DNA of 64,000 nucleotides from Novosphingobium sp. PP1Y (GTDB taxonomy: Bacteria; Pseudomonadota; Alphaproteobacteria; Sphingomonadales; Sphingomonadaceae), in the NCBI RefSeq assembly GCF_000253255.1, contig NC_015583.1, positions 434,001-498,000 of the forward strand, written 5' to 3'. Of this stretch, positions 7,771-15,761 are shown in pieces. Numbering within the stretch: position 1 is the first letter of the stretch; the number at the start of each line of letters is the position of its first letter. The position numbers were made by a program, and so were the translations under genes. The notes under the pieces are model-generated. The model had not been told where the DNA came from. It saw only the letters and a list, made by a program, of their open reading frames with translations, and ran no database searches.

Positions 7771-9458
7771 ATGGCGCCTTCCTTGAGCATCTTCACTGCC
7801 GCGTCGCACGCTCTTGCGGTGAGGGCCATGTAAGTGAGTGACGGGTTCTGGCAAGCGGACGAACTCATCTGCGCGCCGTCGGTGACGAACAGGTTCGCCA
7901 CGTCGTGCGACTGGCTCCAGCGGTTGAGGACCGAGGTCTCTGGATCCCAGCCCATGCGTGCTCCGCCCATTTCATGAATGGCAGTGCCGCCATGGCCGGG
8001 CTGATCAAAGCCCATGACCACGTGCGCCCCTGCCGAATTGAGCATGGCCGCCGCCTCCTTCTTCGCGTCTGCAAGCGCCGCGAGTTCTTCCTTGCCGTGC
8101 GCAAAGGCAATTTCAAGCTGCGGCACGCCGCGCGGATCGAGCTGCTTGCTGAGGGTCAGACGATTACTCGCCCGCGGCATGGAATCAGCGAAAACGACAA
8201 GGACCATGGTCCAGGGGCCGATCTTGTGGATCTCTTCCTTGAAGCCCTCACCGATGCCCGGCATGCGCTTGCCGCGTGTCCAGGTGCCCTGCAACGCGCC
8301 GCCCTGGAAGGAATAACCGCGCGTGAAGCCGTCTCCGTCCAGCTTGTCGAGATTTCGGAAGCGGGGGATCACGATACCGGTCGGCCGGTTCCCGAAGCTG
8401 GTCCTGTCCTCGAAGCCCGGCACGACAGCCATCGCCGCCATGGTATTGGCATGATCCATGATGTGCGTGCCCAGCACGCCGCTCGAATTGGCAAGACCGT
8501 TGGGCATGGCCTCACTTGCGGAATTCAGCAGCAAATGCACGGAGTTGAAGGCGCCGGCATTGAGGAACACTATGCGCGAGCCGGCACGCTTCGCTTCACC
8601 GGTCTTGGTGTCGACCCAGTGCACGGCGCTGACACGGCGTGTCTGCGGATCATGGTCAAGCTTCGTGACCTGCGCATCGGTGACGACCGTCAGCAGCCCG
8701 GTCTTCTTCGCAGCCGGGAGCGTGGCCGACTGGGTCGAGAAGTAGGCACCGTAGGAGCAACCGCGCGCGCAGATCGAACGATACTGGCAATGTGCCCGGC
8801 CCTGTTCGGGGCGGGCCTCGGTCAGGTTCGCGGTGCGTCCGATGGTGATCAAACGATCGGGATACTTCGCGAGGATACGCTCGCGCATCGCAGCCTCGAC
8901 GCAGTTCAGCTCCATCGCCGGGAGAAACTTCCCGTCGGGAAGCTGCGGCAGTCCCTCATGCGCGCCGGAAACACCGACGAAGTCCTCGACCAGGTCGTAC
9001 CACGCCGCAAGATCGTCATAGCGGATCGGCCAGTCGGTGCCGAAGCCGTCGCGCTTGTTCGCCCCGAAGTCGTAGTCCGACCAGCGATAGCACTGGCGCC
9101 CCCAGGTGAGCGAGCGACCGCCAAGCTGATAGGACCTGAACCAGTCGAATTCGCTGCCCTTTGCCTTCTGGTAAGGCTGGTCGGCATCGTTGACGAAGTG
9201 GTCCTGCGTAAATTCGGTGAAATGCCGGTTGAGCATCTGCACCGGATATTCGCGCTTGTAGAGCTCGGTATCACCGACACCTCGGAATGGCATGTCCCAG
9301 GGCGCCTTGGTCTCGTTCTCATAGTCGACCTGATGCTCGATCTTGCGCCCACGCTCGAGCATGAGGACTTTCAGGCCCGCTTCGGTCAACTGTTTCGCTG
9401 CCCAGCCCCCGGTAATGCCCGAGCCGACGACAATCGCGTCAAATTCATGATTTTGCAT
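7767..9458 (-). CDS. GMC-family FAD oxidoreductase (glycoside 3-dehydrogenase/oxidase-like)
   Basis: The 563-residue protein has the GMC FAD-binding GSGITGG at residues 12-18 and ends with HEMGGARMG and CQNPSLT (Asn538), the catalytic His/Asn region. A Cys-rich stretch HCQYRSICARGCSYGAYF is typical of the gluconate-2-dehydrogenase/glucoside-3-dehydrogenase large-subunit branch. It has no signal peptide; the partner at 9464 carries a Tat signal and could carry it out. C-glycoside oxidation at C3 by GMC enzymes (CarA type) is the known first step before C-deglycosidation, which fits the neighbours. The alternative is a general glucoside 3-dehydrogenase. Confidence 0.8.
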   Translation of the reverse strand: MQNHEFDAIVVGSGITGGWAAKQLTEAGLKVLMLERGRKIEHQVDYENETKAPWDMPFRGVGDTELYKREYPVQMLNRHFTEFTQDHFVNDADQPYQKAKGSEFDWFRSYQLGGRSLTWGRQCYRWSDYDFGANKRDGFGTDWPIRYDDLAAWYDLVEDFVGVSGAHEGLPQLPDGKFLPAMELNCVEAAMRERILAKYPDRLITIGRTANLTEARPEQGRAHCQYRSICARGCSYGAYFSTQSATLPAAKKTGLLTVVTDAQVTKLDHDPQTRRVSAVHWVDTKTGEAKRAGSRIVFLNAGAFNSVHLLLNSASEAMPNGLANSSGVLGTHIMDHANTMAAMAVVPGFEDRTSFGNRPTGIVIPRFRNLDKLDGDGFTRGYSFQGGALQGTWTRGKRMPGIGEGFKEEIHKIGPWTMVLVVFADSMPRASNRLTLSKQLDPRGVPQLEIAFAHGKEELAALADAKKEAAAMLNSAGAHVVMGFDQPGHGGTAIHEMGGARMGWDPETSVLNRWSQSHDVANLFVTDGAQMSSSACQNPSLTYMALTARACDAAVKMLKEGAI

Positions 9459-9463
9459 ATTTA

Positions 9464-10096
9464 TCAGCCGAAATCCACTGCAGTCCAGTCACTCGAGAAG
9501 GCCCTGTCGCCCGGCTGAATGGGGATATCGGGCTCCCACTTTCCAGGTACGAGTTCGTACCGCAGTTCCTGCGAACCGCCGACTTCACTGGTGTAGTAAC
9601 CGGTCAGGATCAGCCCCTTGATCGCGACCCAAGGCGAATAGGCAGCGCCGTGCGCCATCGCTTCGCCATCGATCGCGGCCAGCAGGCGCGATTGTTCGTC
9701 CTTGTCGCGACGCAGGAAGTCACCGCCTGCAGCATGATCGAGCCGGCGCTCCAACCAGTCGAGGTGGTTCAAGGATCCGTCTCGGCGGCGAAACGGAGCG
9801 AGCGCAGGCGTGATTACGCCCGTTGCCACAGGTTCGCGGGTACCCGAAAGCCCATGCGCAAGCGCGAGGATCACGAAATCGCCGACGCCGACTTCGGCGG
9901 CACCGGGAGTATCGGTCTTCGGAATGACCAGCTCGGACACTTCGGCAATCAGTTTGCGCTGGCGATCGCTCGGGACATCGGCCGCATCCAGGTCGGTAAG
10001 CTTGACCGCCGCGGCCGGAATGCCCAAGGCCAGCGCAAGCAGCGCCGCGCCTCCAGCGAATTCGCGCCGGGTCCAGCCGGAGGCTGGTGTGCTCAT
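9464..10096 (-). CDS. Gluconate 2-dehydrogenase subunit 3-like small subunit, Tat-exported
   Basis: The 210-residue protein begins with a twin-arginine signal, WTRREFAGGAALLALALGIP. The remainder matches the size and style of gluconate-2-dehydrogenase subunit 3 family proteins, which accompany GMC large subunits. Its start overlaps the stop of the upstream TIM-barrel gene (ATGA) and its stop is 5 bp from the GMC start, so the three are tightly coupled. The likely role is to mature and export the GMC subunit to the periplasm by hitchhiking. No cytochrome c subunit follows, so the electron acceptor is not visible here. Confidence 0.8.
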   Translation of the reverse strand: MSTPASGWTRREFAGGAALLALALGIPAAAVKLTDLDAADVPSDRQRKLIAEVSELVIPKTDTPGAAEVGVGDFVILALAHGLSGTREPVATGVITPALAPFRRRDGSLNHLDWLERRLDHAAGGDFLRRDKDEQSRLLAAIDGEAMAHGAAYSPWVAIKGLILTGYYTSEVGGSQELRYELVPGKWEPDIPIQPGDRAFSSDWTAVDFG

Positions 10097-11151
10097 GCCC
10101 CAATTCCCATGATCCGTGCATTGACCTCCCGGTCGCTGCCGCTGTCCGCAAAATCGTCAAAGGCCTTATCGGTCACGCGAATGATGTGATCGGCGATGAA
10201 GGGCGCCCCTTCGGCGGCTCCAGCTTCCGGGTGCTTGAGCGCGCATTCCCATTCGAGCACGGCCCAGCCGGCGAAATCGTACTGCGCCATCTTCGAGAAG
10301 ATCTGCGCGAAATCGACCTGCCCGTCGCCCAACGACCGGAAGCGCCCCGGGCGATCGACCCATGACTGGTAGCCGCCATAGACGCCCATGCGACCCGAAG
10401 GACGAAATTCGGCATCCTTCACGTGGAAGCACTTCACGCGCTCGTGATAGATGTCGAGGAACGCAAGATAATCGAGCTGCTGCAGAACGAAATGCGACGG
10501 ATCGTACAGGATGTTGGCACGCGGGTGATCGCCGACCCGCTCCAGGAACATCTCGAAGGTCGCGCCGTCGTGCAGGTCCTCGCCCGGATGGATCTCGTAG
10601 GCGAGGTCGACGCCGTTCTCGTCGAAGGTATCGAGGATCGGCTTCCAGCGGCGGGCCAGCTCCTCGAATGCATCCTCGACCAGACCTGCAGGGCGCTGCG
10701 GCCAGGGATAGACATAGGGCCATGCCAGCGCGCCGGAGAAAGTGGCGTGAGCGTTCAGCCCGAGACGCTTGCTTGCCTTTGCGGCAAGCTTGAGCTGATC
10801 GACAGCCCATTCCTGGCGCGCCTTGGGATCGCCGCGGACATGCTCCGCAGCGAAGCCGTCGAACTGGACATCGTAGGCCGGATGGACTGCCACCAGTTGC
10901 CCTTGCAGGTGCGTCGACAGCTCGGTGATCTCCAGCCCCTTTGCTCCGAGCCGGCCTTTCACCTCGTCGCAGTAGTCCTGGCTTTCGGCGGCCTTGGCCA
11001 GATCGAACAGGCGCGCGTCCCAGCTCGGTATCTGCACGCCCTTGTAGCCCAGCGAAGCAACCCAGTCGCCGATCGCATCGAGCGAATTGAACGGAGCTTC
11101 ATCCCCGGCAAACTGGGCAAGGAAAATGGCCGGGCCCTTGATGGTTTTCAT
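10093..11151 (-). CDS. Sugar phosphate isomerase/epimerase-family TIM barrel
   Basis: A 352-residue TIM-barrel protein with the conserved features of the IolE/xylose-isomerase-like group: YEIHPGEDLHDG (Glu/His), LYDPSHFVLQ (Asp/His), KCFHVKDAEF (His) and VLEWECAL (Glu) supply the metal-binding ligands. There is no signal peptide, so it is cytoplasmic. It lies 21 bp after a Gfo/Idh/MocA oxidoreductase and overlaps the Tat small-subunit gene. This isomerase plus oxidoreductase pairing is characteristic of clusters handling 3-keto sugars or inositol-like compounds. It is distinct from the deglycosidase alpha subunit at 4368, which has different ligand motifs. The exact reaction is unknown. Confidence 0.8.
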   Translation of the reverse strand: MKTIKGPAIFLAQFAGDEAPFNSLDAIGDWVASLGYKGVQIPSWDARLFDLAKAAESQDYCDEVKGRLGAKGLEITELSTHLQGQLVAVHPAYDVQFDGFAAEHVRGDPKARQEWAVDQLKLAAKASKRLGLNAHATFSGALAWPYVYPWPQRPAGLVEDAFEELARRWKPILDTFDENGVDLAYEIHPGEDLHDGATFEMFLERVGDHPRANILYDPSHFVLQQLDYLAFLDIYHERVKCFHVKDAEFRPSGRMGVYGGYQSWVDRPGRFRSLGDGQVDFAQIFSKMAQYDFAGWAVLEWECALKHPEAGAAEGAPFIADHIIRVTDKAFDDFADSGSDREVNARIMGIGA

Positions 11152-11172
11152 GGCTGTTCTCTCTGTGTTTCG

Positions 11173-12288
11173 TCAGGCCGGAAAGTCGGTCCAGCCGCGC
11201 TCTTCGCGGCTCGCCCGTACGGCAAGGTCGATCAGTTGCATGCCGCGCAGACCGTCGGCCATGCCGGGCACCAGCGAGCCCGGCTCGCCGCGAAGCTGCT
11301 TGGCAAAATCGCGATAGAGGTTGGCAAAGGCCTCGAGGTAGCCCTCAGGGTGGCCACCCGGCGTGCGGCTGGAGGCAACAGCGGCCTCGCCCAGCCCCGG
11401 ATCGCCGGCCTGGACAAGCTCGGTGCGGCCATCGAGATGGTAGAGGGTAAAGGCGTTGGGGCTTTCCTGTCGCCAGTCGATTCCGCCCTTTTCACCGTAT
11501 ACGCGAATGCGCAGGCCATTGCGTTCGCCGACCGAAATCTGGCTGGCGAGAAGCGCACCGCGCGCGCCGTTTTCGAAGCGCAGGAGGATCTGGCAGTCGT
11601 CGTCAAGGACGCGCCCGGGCACAACGGCGCCGAGGTCGGCCAAGATCCGTGTGACCTTCAGACCCGTCACGAATTCGGCAAGCTGGAAGGCGTGAACGCC
11701 GATGTCAGCGATACATCCGCCGATCCCGGCGCGGCCGGGATCGACCCGCCATTCGGCCTGCTTGCCTTCCGCTTGCTGGGCCAGCCATCCTTGCGGATAT
11801 TCGACCACGACCTTGCGGATCTGGCCAAGATCGCCCGCAGCGATGCGCGCCCGCGCTTCGCGCACGAGCGGATAGCCCGAATAAGTATAGGTCAGCGCGA
11901 AAGGCAGTCCGGCCGAAGCGACCAGGCCGGCCATTTCGCGTGCCTCGTCCAGCGTCGCGGTGGCTGGCTTGTCGCAGATGACAGGAAGCCCGGCCTGCAG
12001 CGCAGCGCGCACGGCGGGCAAGTGATGATGATTGGGCGTAGTGACCGCAACGAAGTCTATACCGTCTTCGCGAGCCGCTTCCTCGCGCAACATGGTTGCG
12101 ACATCGGGATAGGCGCGCGCAGGATCGATTCGATAGGTGTCACCTGCCTTGCGCGAGCGCTCGGCATCGCTGCTGAAGGCACCGGCAACCAACTCGATCT
12201 CGCGATCGAGCTCTGCTGCGATTCGATGCACGGGACCGATAAATGCGCCAGGTCCGCCGCCAATCATGCCCATCCGCAATCGGGACAT
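11173..12288 (-). CDS. Gfo/Idh/MocA-family NAD(P)-dependent oxidoreductase
   Basis: The 371-residue enzyme has the N-terminal Rossmann motif GMIGGGPGAFIG, the CDKPATATLDEA motif (an EKP variant), and DIGVHAFQL in the catalytic domain. The family oxidises or reduces sugar hydroxyl/keto groups, including interconversion of 3-keto-glycosides and glycosides. It is the first gene of the run 12288 to 6316 and is divergent from the MFS gene at 12469. It probably recycles the keto-sugar left after C-C bond cleavage, or prepares the 3-keto substrate in the cytoplasm. Substrate and cofactor preference cannot be read from the sequence. Confidence 0.85.
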   Translation of the reverse strand: MSRLRMGMIGGGPGAFIGPVHRIAAELDREIELVAGAFSSDAERSRKAGDTYRIDPARAYPDVATMLREEAAREDGIDFVAVTTPNHHHLPAVRAALQAGLPVICDKPATATLDEAREMAGLVASAGLPFALTYTYSGYPLVREARARIAAGDLGQIRKVVVEYPQGWLAQQAEGKQAEWRVDPGRAGIGGCIADIGVHAFQLAEFVTGLKVTRILADLGAVVPGRVLDDDCQILLRFENGARGALLASQISVGERNGLRIRVYGEKGGIDWRQESPNAFTLYHLDGRTELVQAGDPGLGEAAVASSRTPGGHPEGYLEAFANLYRDFAKQLRGEPGSLVPGMADGLRGMQLIDLAVRASREERGWTDFPA

Positions 12289-12468
12289 TGCGAGAATACC
12301 TCCCCTTCAACCATCAGCTTTGAAATACCTATTCTAATTGCTGTCAGAGCGATCGGTCAAGCCCATCGGTGGTGTTCGAACTGGATTGACCGATGGGCGG
12401 AAGGGCTTTAGCCGATAGAAATTCGAATTCTAATACGCGTGGCCGCAAGGGCTCGAGGTGGGAGTGGA
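12289..12468. promoter_or_regulatory. Divergent promoter with 10-bp inverted repeat and TAGAA dyad
   Basis: GCCCATCGGT (12361-12370) is the perfect inverse of ACCGATGGGC (12389-12398), spaced by 18 bp. On opposite strands each arm lies next to a TTGACCGAT element (12351-12360 and 12387-12395). A second dyad, TAGAA-attcgaa-TTCTA (12416-12432), resembles the palindrome at 3959-3973, and ATTCTAATTG at 12331-12340 is a related half site. AGGTGGGAG (about 12456-12464) is the ribosome site for the MFS gene at 12469. Confidence 0.5.
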
Positions 12469-13689
12469 ATGACACCGATACGCCGCTTTTTCAGCAATCT
12501 CACGATGAAGCCCCAGGGAATCACCCTGGTCGCTGCCGGCTTCCTGCCGATCTTTGCGATCGTCTCGATGTTCCCGATCGTCGCAGCGATGATCCAGCAT
12601 TTCCGTACCGATCCCGATGCCGCCACCAAGGTCCCGCTGATGGTCACCGCTCCGGGCCTGACCATTGCCATCCTTGCGCCCTTTGCCGGCTTCTTCGTCG
12701 ACCGCTTCGGACGGCGCCGGCTGCTGCTTCTGTGCACGTTCTTCTACGGCGTGTTCGGCACGGCCCCGTTCTTTCTCGACGATCTCGACCACATCTTCGC
12801 CTCGCGCCTGGCGCTGGGCGTGTGCGAGGCGGGCATCCTCACCATCGTCAACACCCTCATCGCCGACTACTGGGACGAGCAAGGCCGCCACAACTGGCTT
12901 TTCCTGCAAGGCCTCGCCGGGCCCTTCCTCGCCTCGGGCGTCATCCTCATGTCCGGCCTTGTCGCCTCGGTGCGCTGGAACGGCGGCTTCCTGGTCTATC
13001 TCGTCGCCTTCCCGATCTACTTCGCGATGCTCGCCTGCCTCTACGAGCCCAGGCGCGCAGGCCAGGACGCCGGCGAGACGGCCCGGCCCCTCGCCGGCGA
13101 GCCGCGCCGCCCCTTCCCGCTTGGCCATGCCCTGGCAGTGGCGGCGATGACCTTCTTCTCGGCCGCGCTCTACTACGTCTTCATCGTCAACGGCAGTATC
13201 GCCTTTGGCGAGGTCGGCGTGAACGACCCGGCCGCGGTCAGCAAGATCACCTTCCTGCCCAGCCTCTTCGTCATGCTCGGCGCGGTGATCTTCCGCGTCC
13301 TCGCCTCGCGCGCCAATGCCGTGCAGCTGGGCACTTTCCTGTTCATTCTCGGCTCGGGCCTGACCATCATCGGCCTTGCGCGCACGCCCACCGAGATGGT
13401 CGTGGGCCTGGCCATCCAGCAGACCGGTGCGGGCATGACCATTCCCACGCTCATCGCCTGGGCCCAGACCCGCTTTCCCTTCGAGCACCGCGGCACCGGC
13501 ATGGGCATCTGGACCGGCGCCTTCTTCTTCGGCCAGTTCGCCTCGCCCTGGTTCGTGCACAAGTTCAACCTCGCCGCCGGCACGATGCAGGGGGCCTTCC
13601 TGCTTGCCGGAGGCCTGGCGCTGGCGGTGATGGTCGGCATTCTCGCGCTGCTCGTCACCGGCCTTGCCCGCCGCCCCGAGCCTGCCTGA
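12469..13689 (+). CDS. MFS transporter
   Basis: About 406 residues with some 12 hydrophobic segments, motif A-like GFFVDRFGRRRLL after the second helix, and a long loop near RRAGQDAGETARPLAGE joining the two halves. I chose the ATG at 12469 (MTPIRRFF) because AGGTGGGAG lies just before it; the open frame extends ten codons upstream without a ribosome site. It is divergent from the Gfo/Idh/MocA gene and shares its control region. It is the likely uptake system for the glycoside or sugar product. MFS subfamily and substrate are not determinable by eye. Confidence 0.85.
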   Translation: MTPIRRFFSNLTMKPQGITLVAAGFLPIFAIVSMFPIVAAMIQHFRTDPDAATKVPLMVTAPGLTIAILAPFAGFFVDRFGRRRLLLLCTFFYGVFGTAPFFLDDLDHIFASRLALGVCEAGILTIVNTLIADYWDEQGRHNWLFLQGLAGPFLASGVILMSGLVASVRWNGGFLVYLVAFPIYFAMLACLYEPRRAGQDAGETARPLAGEPRRPFPLGHALAVAAMTFFSAALYYVFIVNGSIAFGEVGVNDPAAVSKITFLPSLFVMLGAVIFRVLASRANAVQLGTFLFILGSGLTIIGLARTPTEMVVGLAIQQTGAGMTIPTLIAWAQTRFPFEHRGTGMGIWTGAFFFGQFASPWFVHKFNLAAGTMQGAFLLAGGLALAVMVGILALLVTGLARRPEPA

Positions 13690-13704
13690 GCCTTATCCTC
13701 GTGG

Positions 13705-13728
13705 ACGGGCCCTTCCTGCAGGGCCCGT
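13705..13728. terminator. Terminator-like hairpin after MFS gene
   Basis: ACGGGCCC-ttcctgca-GGGCCCGT is a perfect 8-bp stem 15 bp after the MFS stop. No T-run follows. A half site AATAGAATTG lies further downstream, before the TetR gene. Confidence 0.45.
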
Positions 13729-13794
13729 GATGACCCAGCGACCGGGGCGCGACGATTAAATAGAATTGACGTTTCCTTTTCAAACGGGCTCCAG

Positions 13795-14480
13795 ATGAAA
13801 CCTATGCCAAGAAAAGCAAAAGCAAGGGATGCCGGGGCCACGCTGAGCGTCGATACGGTCAGCAAGACGCCGCTCCAGGGCCGCAGCAAGGCCTCCCTGG
13901 AGCGCATGCTCGTCGCCGCCGAAAAGCTCATGCTCGCGCGCGGCAGCGAGGACTTCACCCTCCAGGACGTCAGCCAGAGCGGCAACGTCTCGATCGGGTC
14001 GATCTACCTGCGCTTCGAGAGCAAGGAGAACCTCGTGCGCGCCGTCATCGGCAACCACCTGGCCAAGATGGCGCTCGACGAGGACGCGATGATCGAGAAG
14101 GTGCGCGCCGGCGCCACCTCGCTCACCACTTTCGTGCCCCGGTTCGTCGAGGGCTTTGCCGAACTGCTCAAGAAACATGCCCCGCTCCTGCGCCTGAGCA
14201 TGCAGCGCGCCTCCTTCGACCCCCTCGTCTCCCAACCGGGCCGCGCCAGCGCCAACCGCGCCGCAGCAATCTGCATCGAGGCCATGCTCGAATATCGAGC
14301 GAGTTCAGCGGCAACGACTGCCAGAAAAAGGCCAACGCCGCCTACCAGATCATCTTCGCCACACTCGCAAGGCAACTCAGCCTCGGATCCACAGGCGAAG
14401 CCGTGCACCAGCAGGACTGGAACGAGCTCAAAACCGAACTCGGCAACATGTGCCTCGCTTACCTCACTGCCAGGATCTGA
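13795..14480 (+). pseudogene. TetR-family regulator, frameshifted
   Basis: Residues about 27-75 form a TetR helix-turn-helix: ASLERMLVAAEKLMLARGSE, then FTLQDVSQSGNVSIGSIYLRF. The frame is sound to MLEY (about 14295), then turns to Ser/Thr/Pro-rich nonsense. A frame shifted by one base continues as a normal TetR C-terminus (EFSGNDCQKKANAAYQIIFA, ending LAYLTARI) to TGA at 14478-14480. A single indel near 14296-14301 explains this, by mutation or sequencing error. If functional it would be the natural regulator of the adjacent MFS and Gfo/Idh operon. If broken, that operon may be expressed constitutively. Confidence 0.75.
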
Positions 14481-14514
14481 AAACCGTCCACCACAGACAA
14501 GGCGCGTGACGCGA

Positions 14515-14699
14515 AGCAGCGCTGAAGCTTTCCTTGTCACCGGTCAGGCGGACGGCCACCTTGAAGGTCCCCTGTGCCTTGGCGCTCGCTTCGCCCCAGA
14601 TGTTCATGCCGAAGTCGAACTACGCGGTGCAGTTCTTCTTCTGGTCGGGGCCCGCAACTACGGCGGCGTCTCCGTTAAGCTGGTCGAAGCCGTAGCCGC
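14515..14699 (-). pseudogene. Fragment of an unrecognised gene
   Basis: Downstream of copB a minus-strand frame reads sensibly as GYGFDQLNGDAAVVAGPDQK, then, after an in-frame TAG, FDFGMNIWGEASAKAQGTFK followed by VAVRLTGDKESFSAAS. The composition looks like real protein but there is no start and no full-length frame, so it is probably a remnant. I do not recognise the family. It could also be chance. Confidence 0.3.
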
Positions 14700-15761
14700 T
14701 CAGAACATGGCGCGTATTCCGACCACAGCCGAAACATCCGAGGCGCCCTCGCCCGCCGCGCGCGACAGGCGCGCCGTCTTGCCCAGCTTGCGTTCCCAGT
14801 TCACCCCGATGTACGGCGCGAGCGAACGGTTGGCATCGTAGCGCAGCCGCGCGCCCACCTCGACCCGTTCGAAACCAGCCCCGACGCCGATTTCCGGCAC
14901 GTCCTGAAACGCAACGTCGAATTCTGCTTCAGGCTCGAGCACCAGCACCTGGGTCAGCCGCTGGTCATAGGAAGCCTTGCCCCTGGCGTGGACGTCGCCC
15001 TTGTTGGAAACGAGCAACTGTCCCTCGACTTCGAACCAGTACGGTGCCAGCCCCTGAATGCCGAGCAACGCGTAAGTGCGCTGTGTATCGGGACGGAAAT
15101 CCTGCCGTGCGCCTACCTGCAGGTTGAACCAGGGATCGAGAGCATGACGCCAATAGGCCGCAACCTCGATCCGCTCGGCTGCTTCCCCGAAGGTGCCCTC
15201 CCCTTCGCTGGCGACGACAAACCGGTCAATGTCGCCGCCATACCAGGCTTCCCCTTCCCAGCCGTAACCGTCCTTGCCGTCCTTCATGCGATATTCAAGA
15301 CGATCGACCTGAAGCGCGAGCGTGGAGAAGGCGGAATGTTTCAACAGCGCATCGCGCGCCGACTGCATTCGGTCCTGCGGGAAAAAGCGATCCGCGGAGT
15401 GATCGGTCGGCACCGCAGGAGGAGGCGCCTTGCCCGGCTGATCGGCGACTTGCGGGGCGGACATGACATGACCGGCATGGGCCGAATGATCCTCGCCGCT
15501 GGACATGTCCATCGGCATGTCCTGCCCATCATGCATAGTGTGGTCGCCAGCGGGCATGGCCTCGCTGTCGTCCATCGGCATATCCATGCCGTTCTGATCG
15601 TCCATGGAACCATGCATGGAATGATCCATGCTCCCATGATCCATCTGCGAGTGGTCCATGGGGGCGTCCTGCTCCTGCGAAGCAGCCACGTCCGGCACGA
15701 GCATGGCCATGACGAGCAGCGATGCCGAAGCTGCCACGCGAACTGAAAAACGGGCGATCAT
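14700..15761 (-). CDS. copB: Copper resistance protein B (outer membrane)
   Basis: The 353-residue protein has a signal peptide (MIARFSVRVAASASLLVMAM, cleavage near VAAS). A Met/His/Asp-rich copper-binding stretch follows (about 34-105, repeats such as MDHSQMDHGSMDHSMHGSMD). A beta-barrel CopB domain starts near FFPQDRMQSARDALLKHSAF and the protein ends in the aromatic RAMF. CopB works with CopA in periplasmic and outer-membrane copper sequestration. Its ATG overlaps the copA stop (ATGA), so translation is coupled. The operon context with copA and an ECF sigma module is consistent. Confidence 0.93.
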   Translation of the reverse strand: MIARFSVRVAASASLLVMAMLVPDVAASQEQDAPMDHSQMDHGSMDHSMHGSMDDQNGMDMPMDDSEAMPAGDHTMHDGQDMPMDMSSGEDHSAHAGHVMSAPQVADQPGKAPPPAVPTDHSADRFFPQDRMQSARDALLKHSAFSTLALQVDRLEYRMKDGKDGYGWEGEAWYGGDIDRFVVASEGEGTFGEAAERIEVAAYWRHALDPWFNLQVGARQDFRPDTQRTYALLGIQGLAPYWFEVEGQLLVSNKGDVHARGKASYDQRLTQVLVLEPEAEFDVAFQDVPEIGVGAGFERVEVGARLRYDANRSLAPYIGVNWERKLGKTARLSRAAGEGASDVSAVVGIRAMF

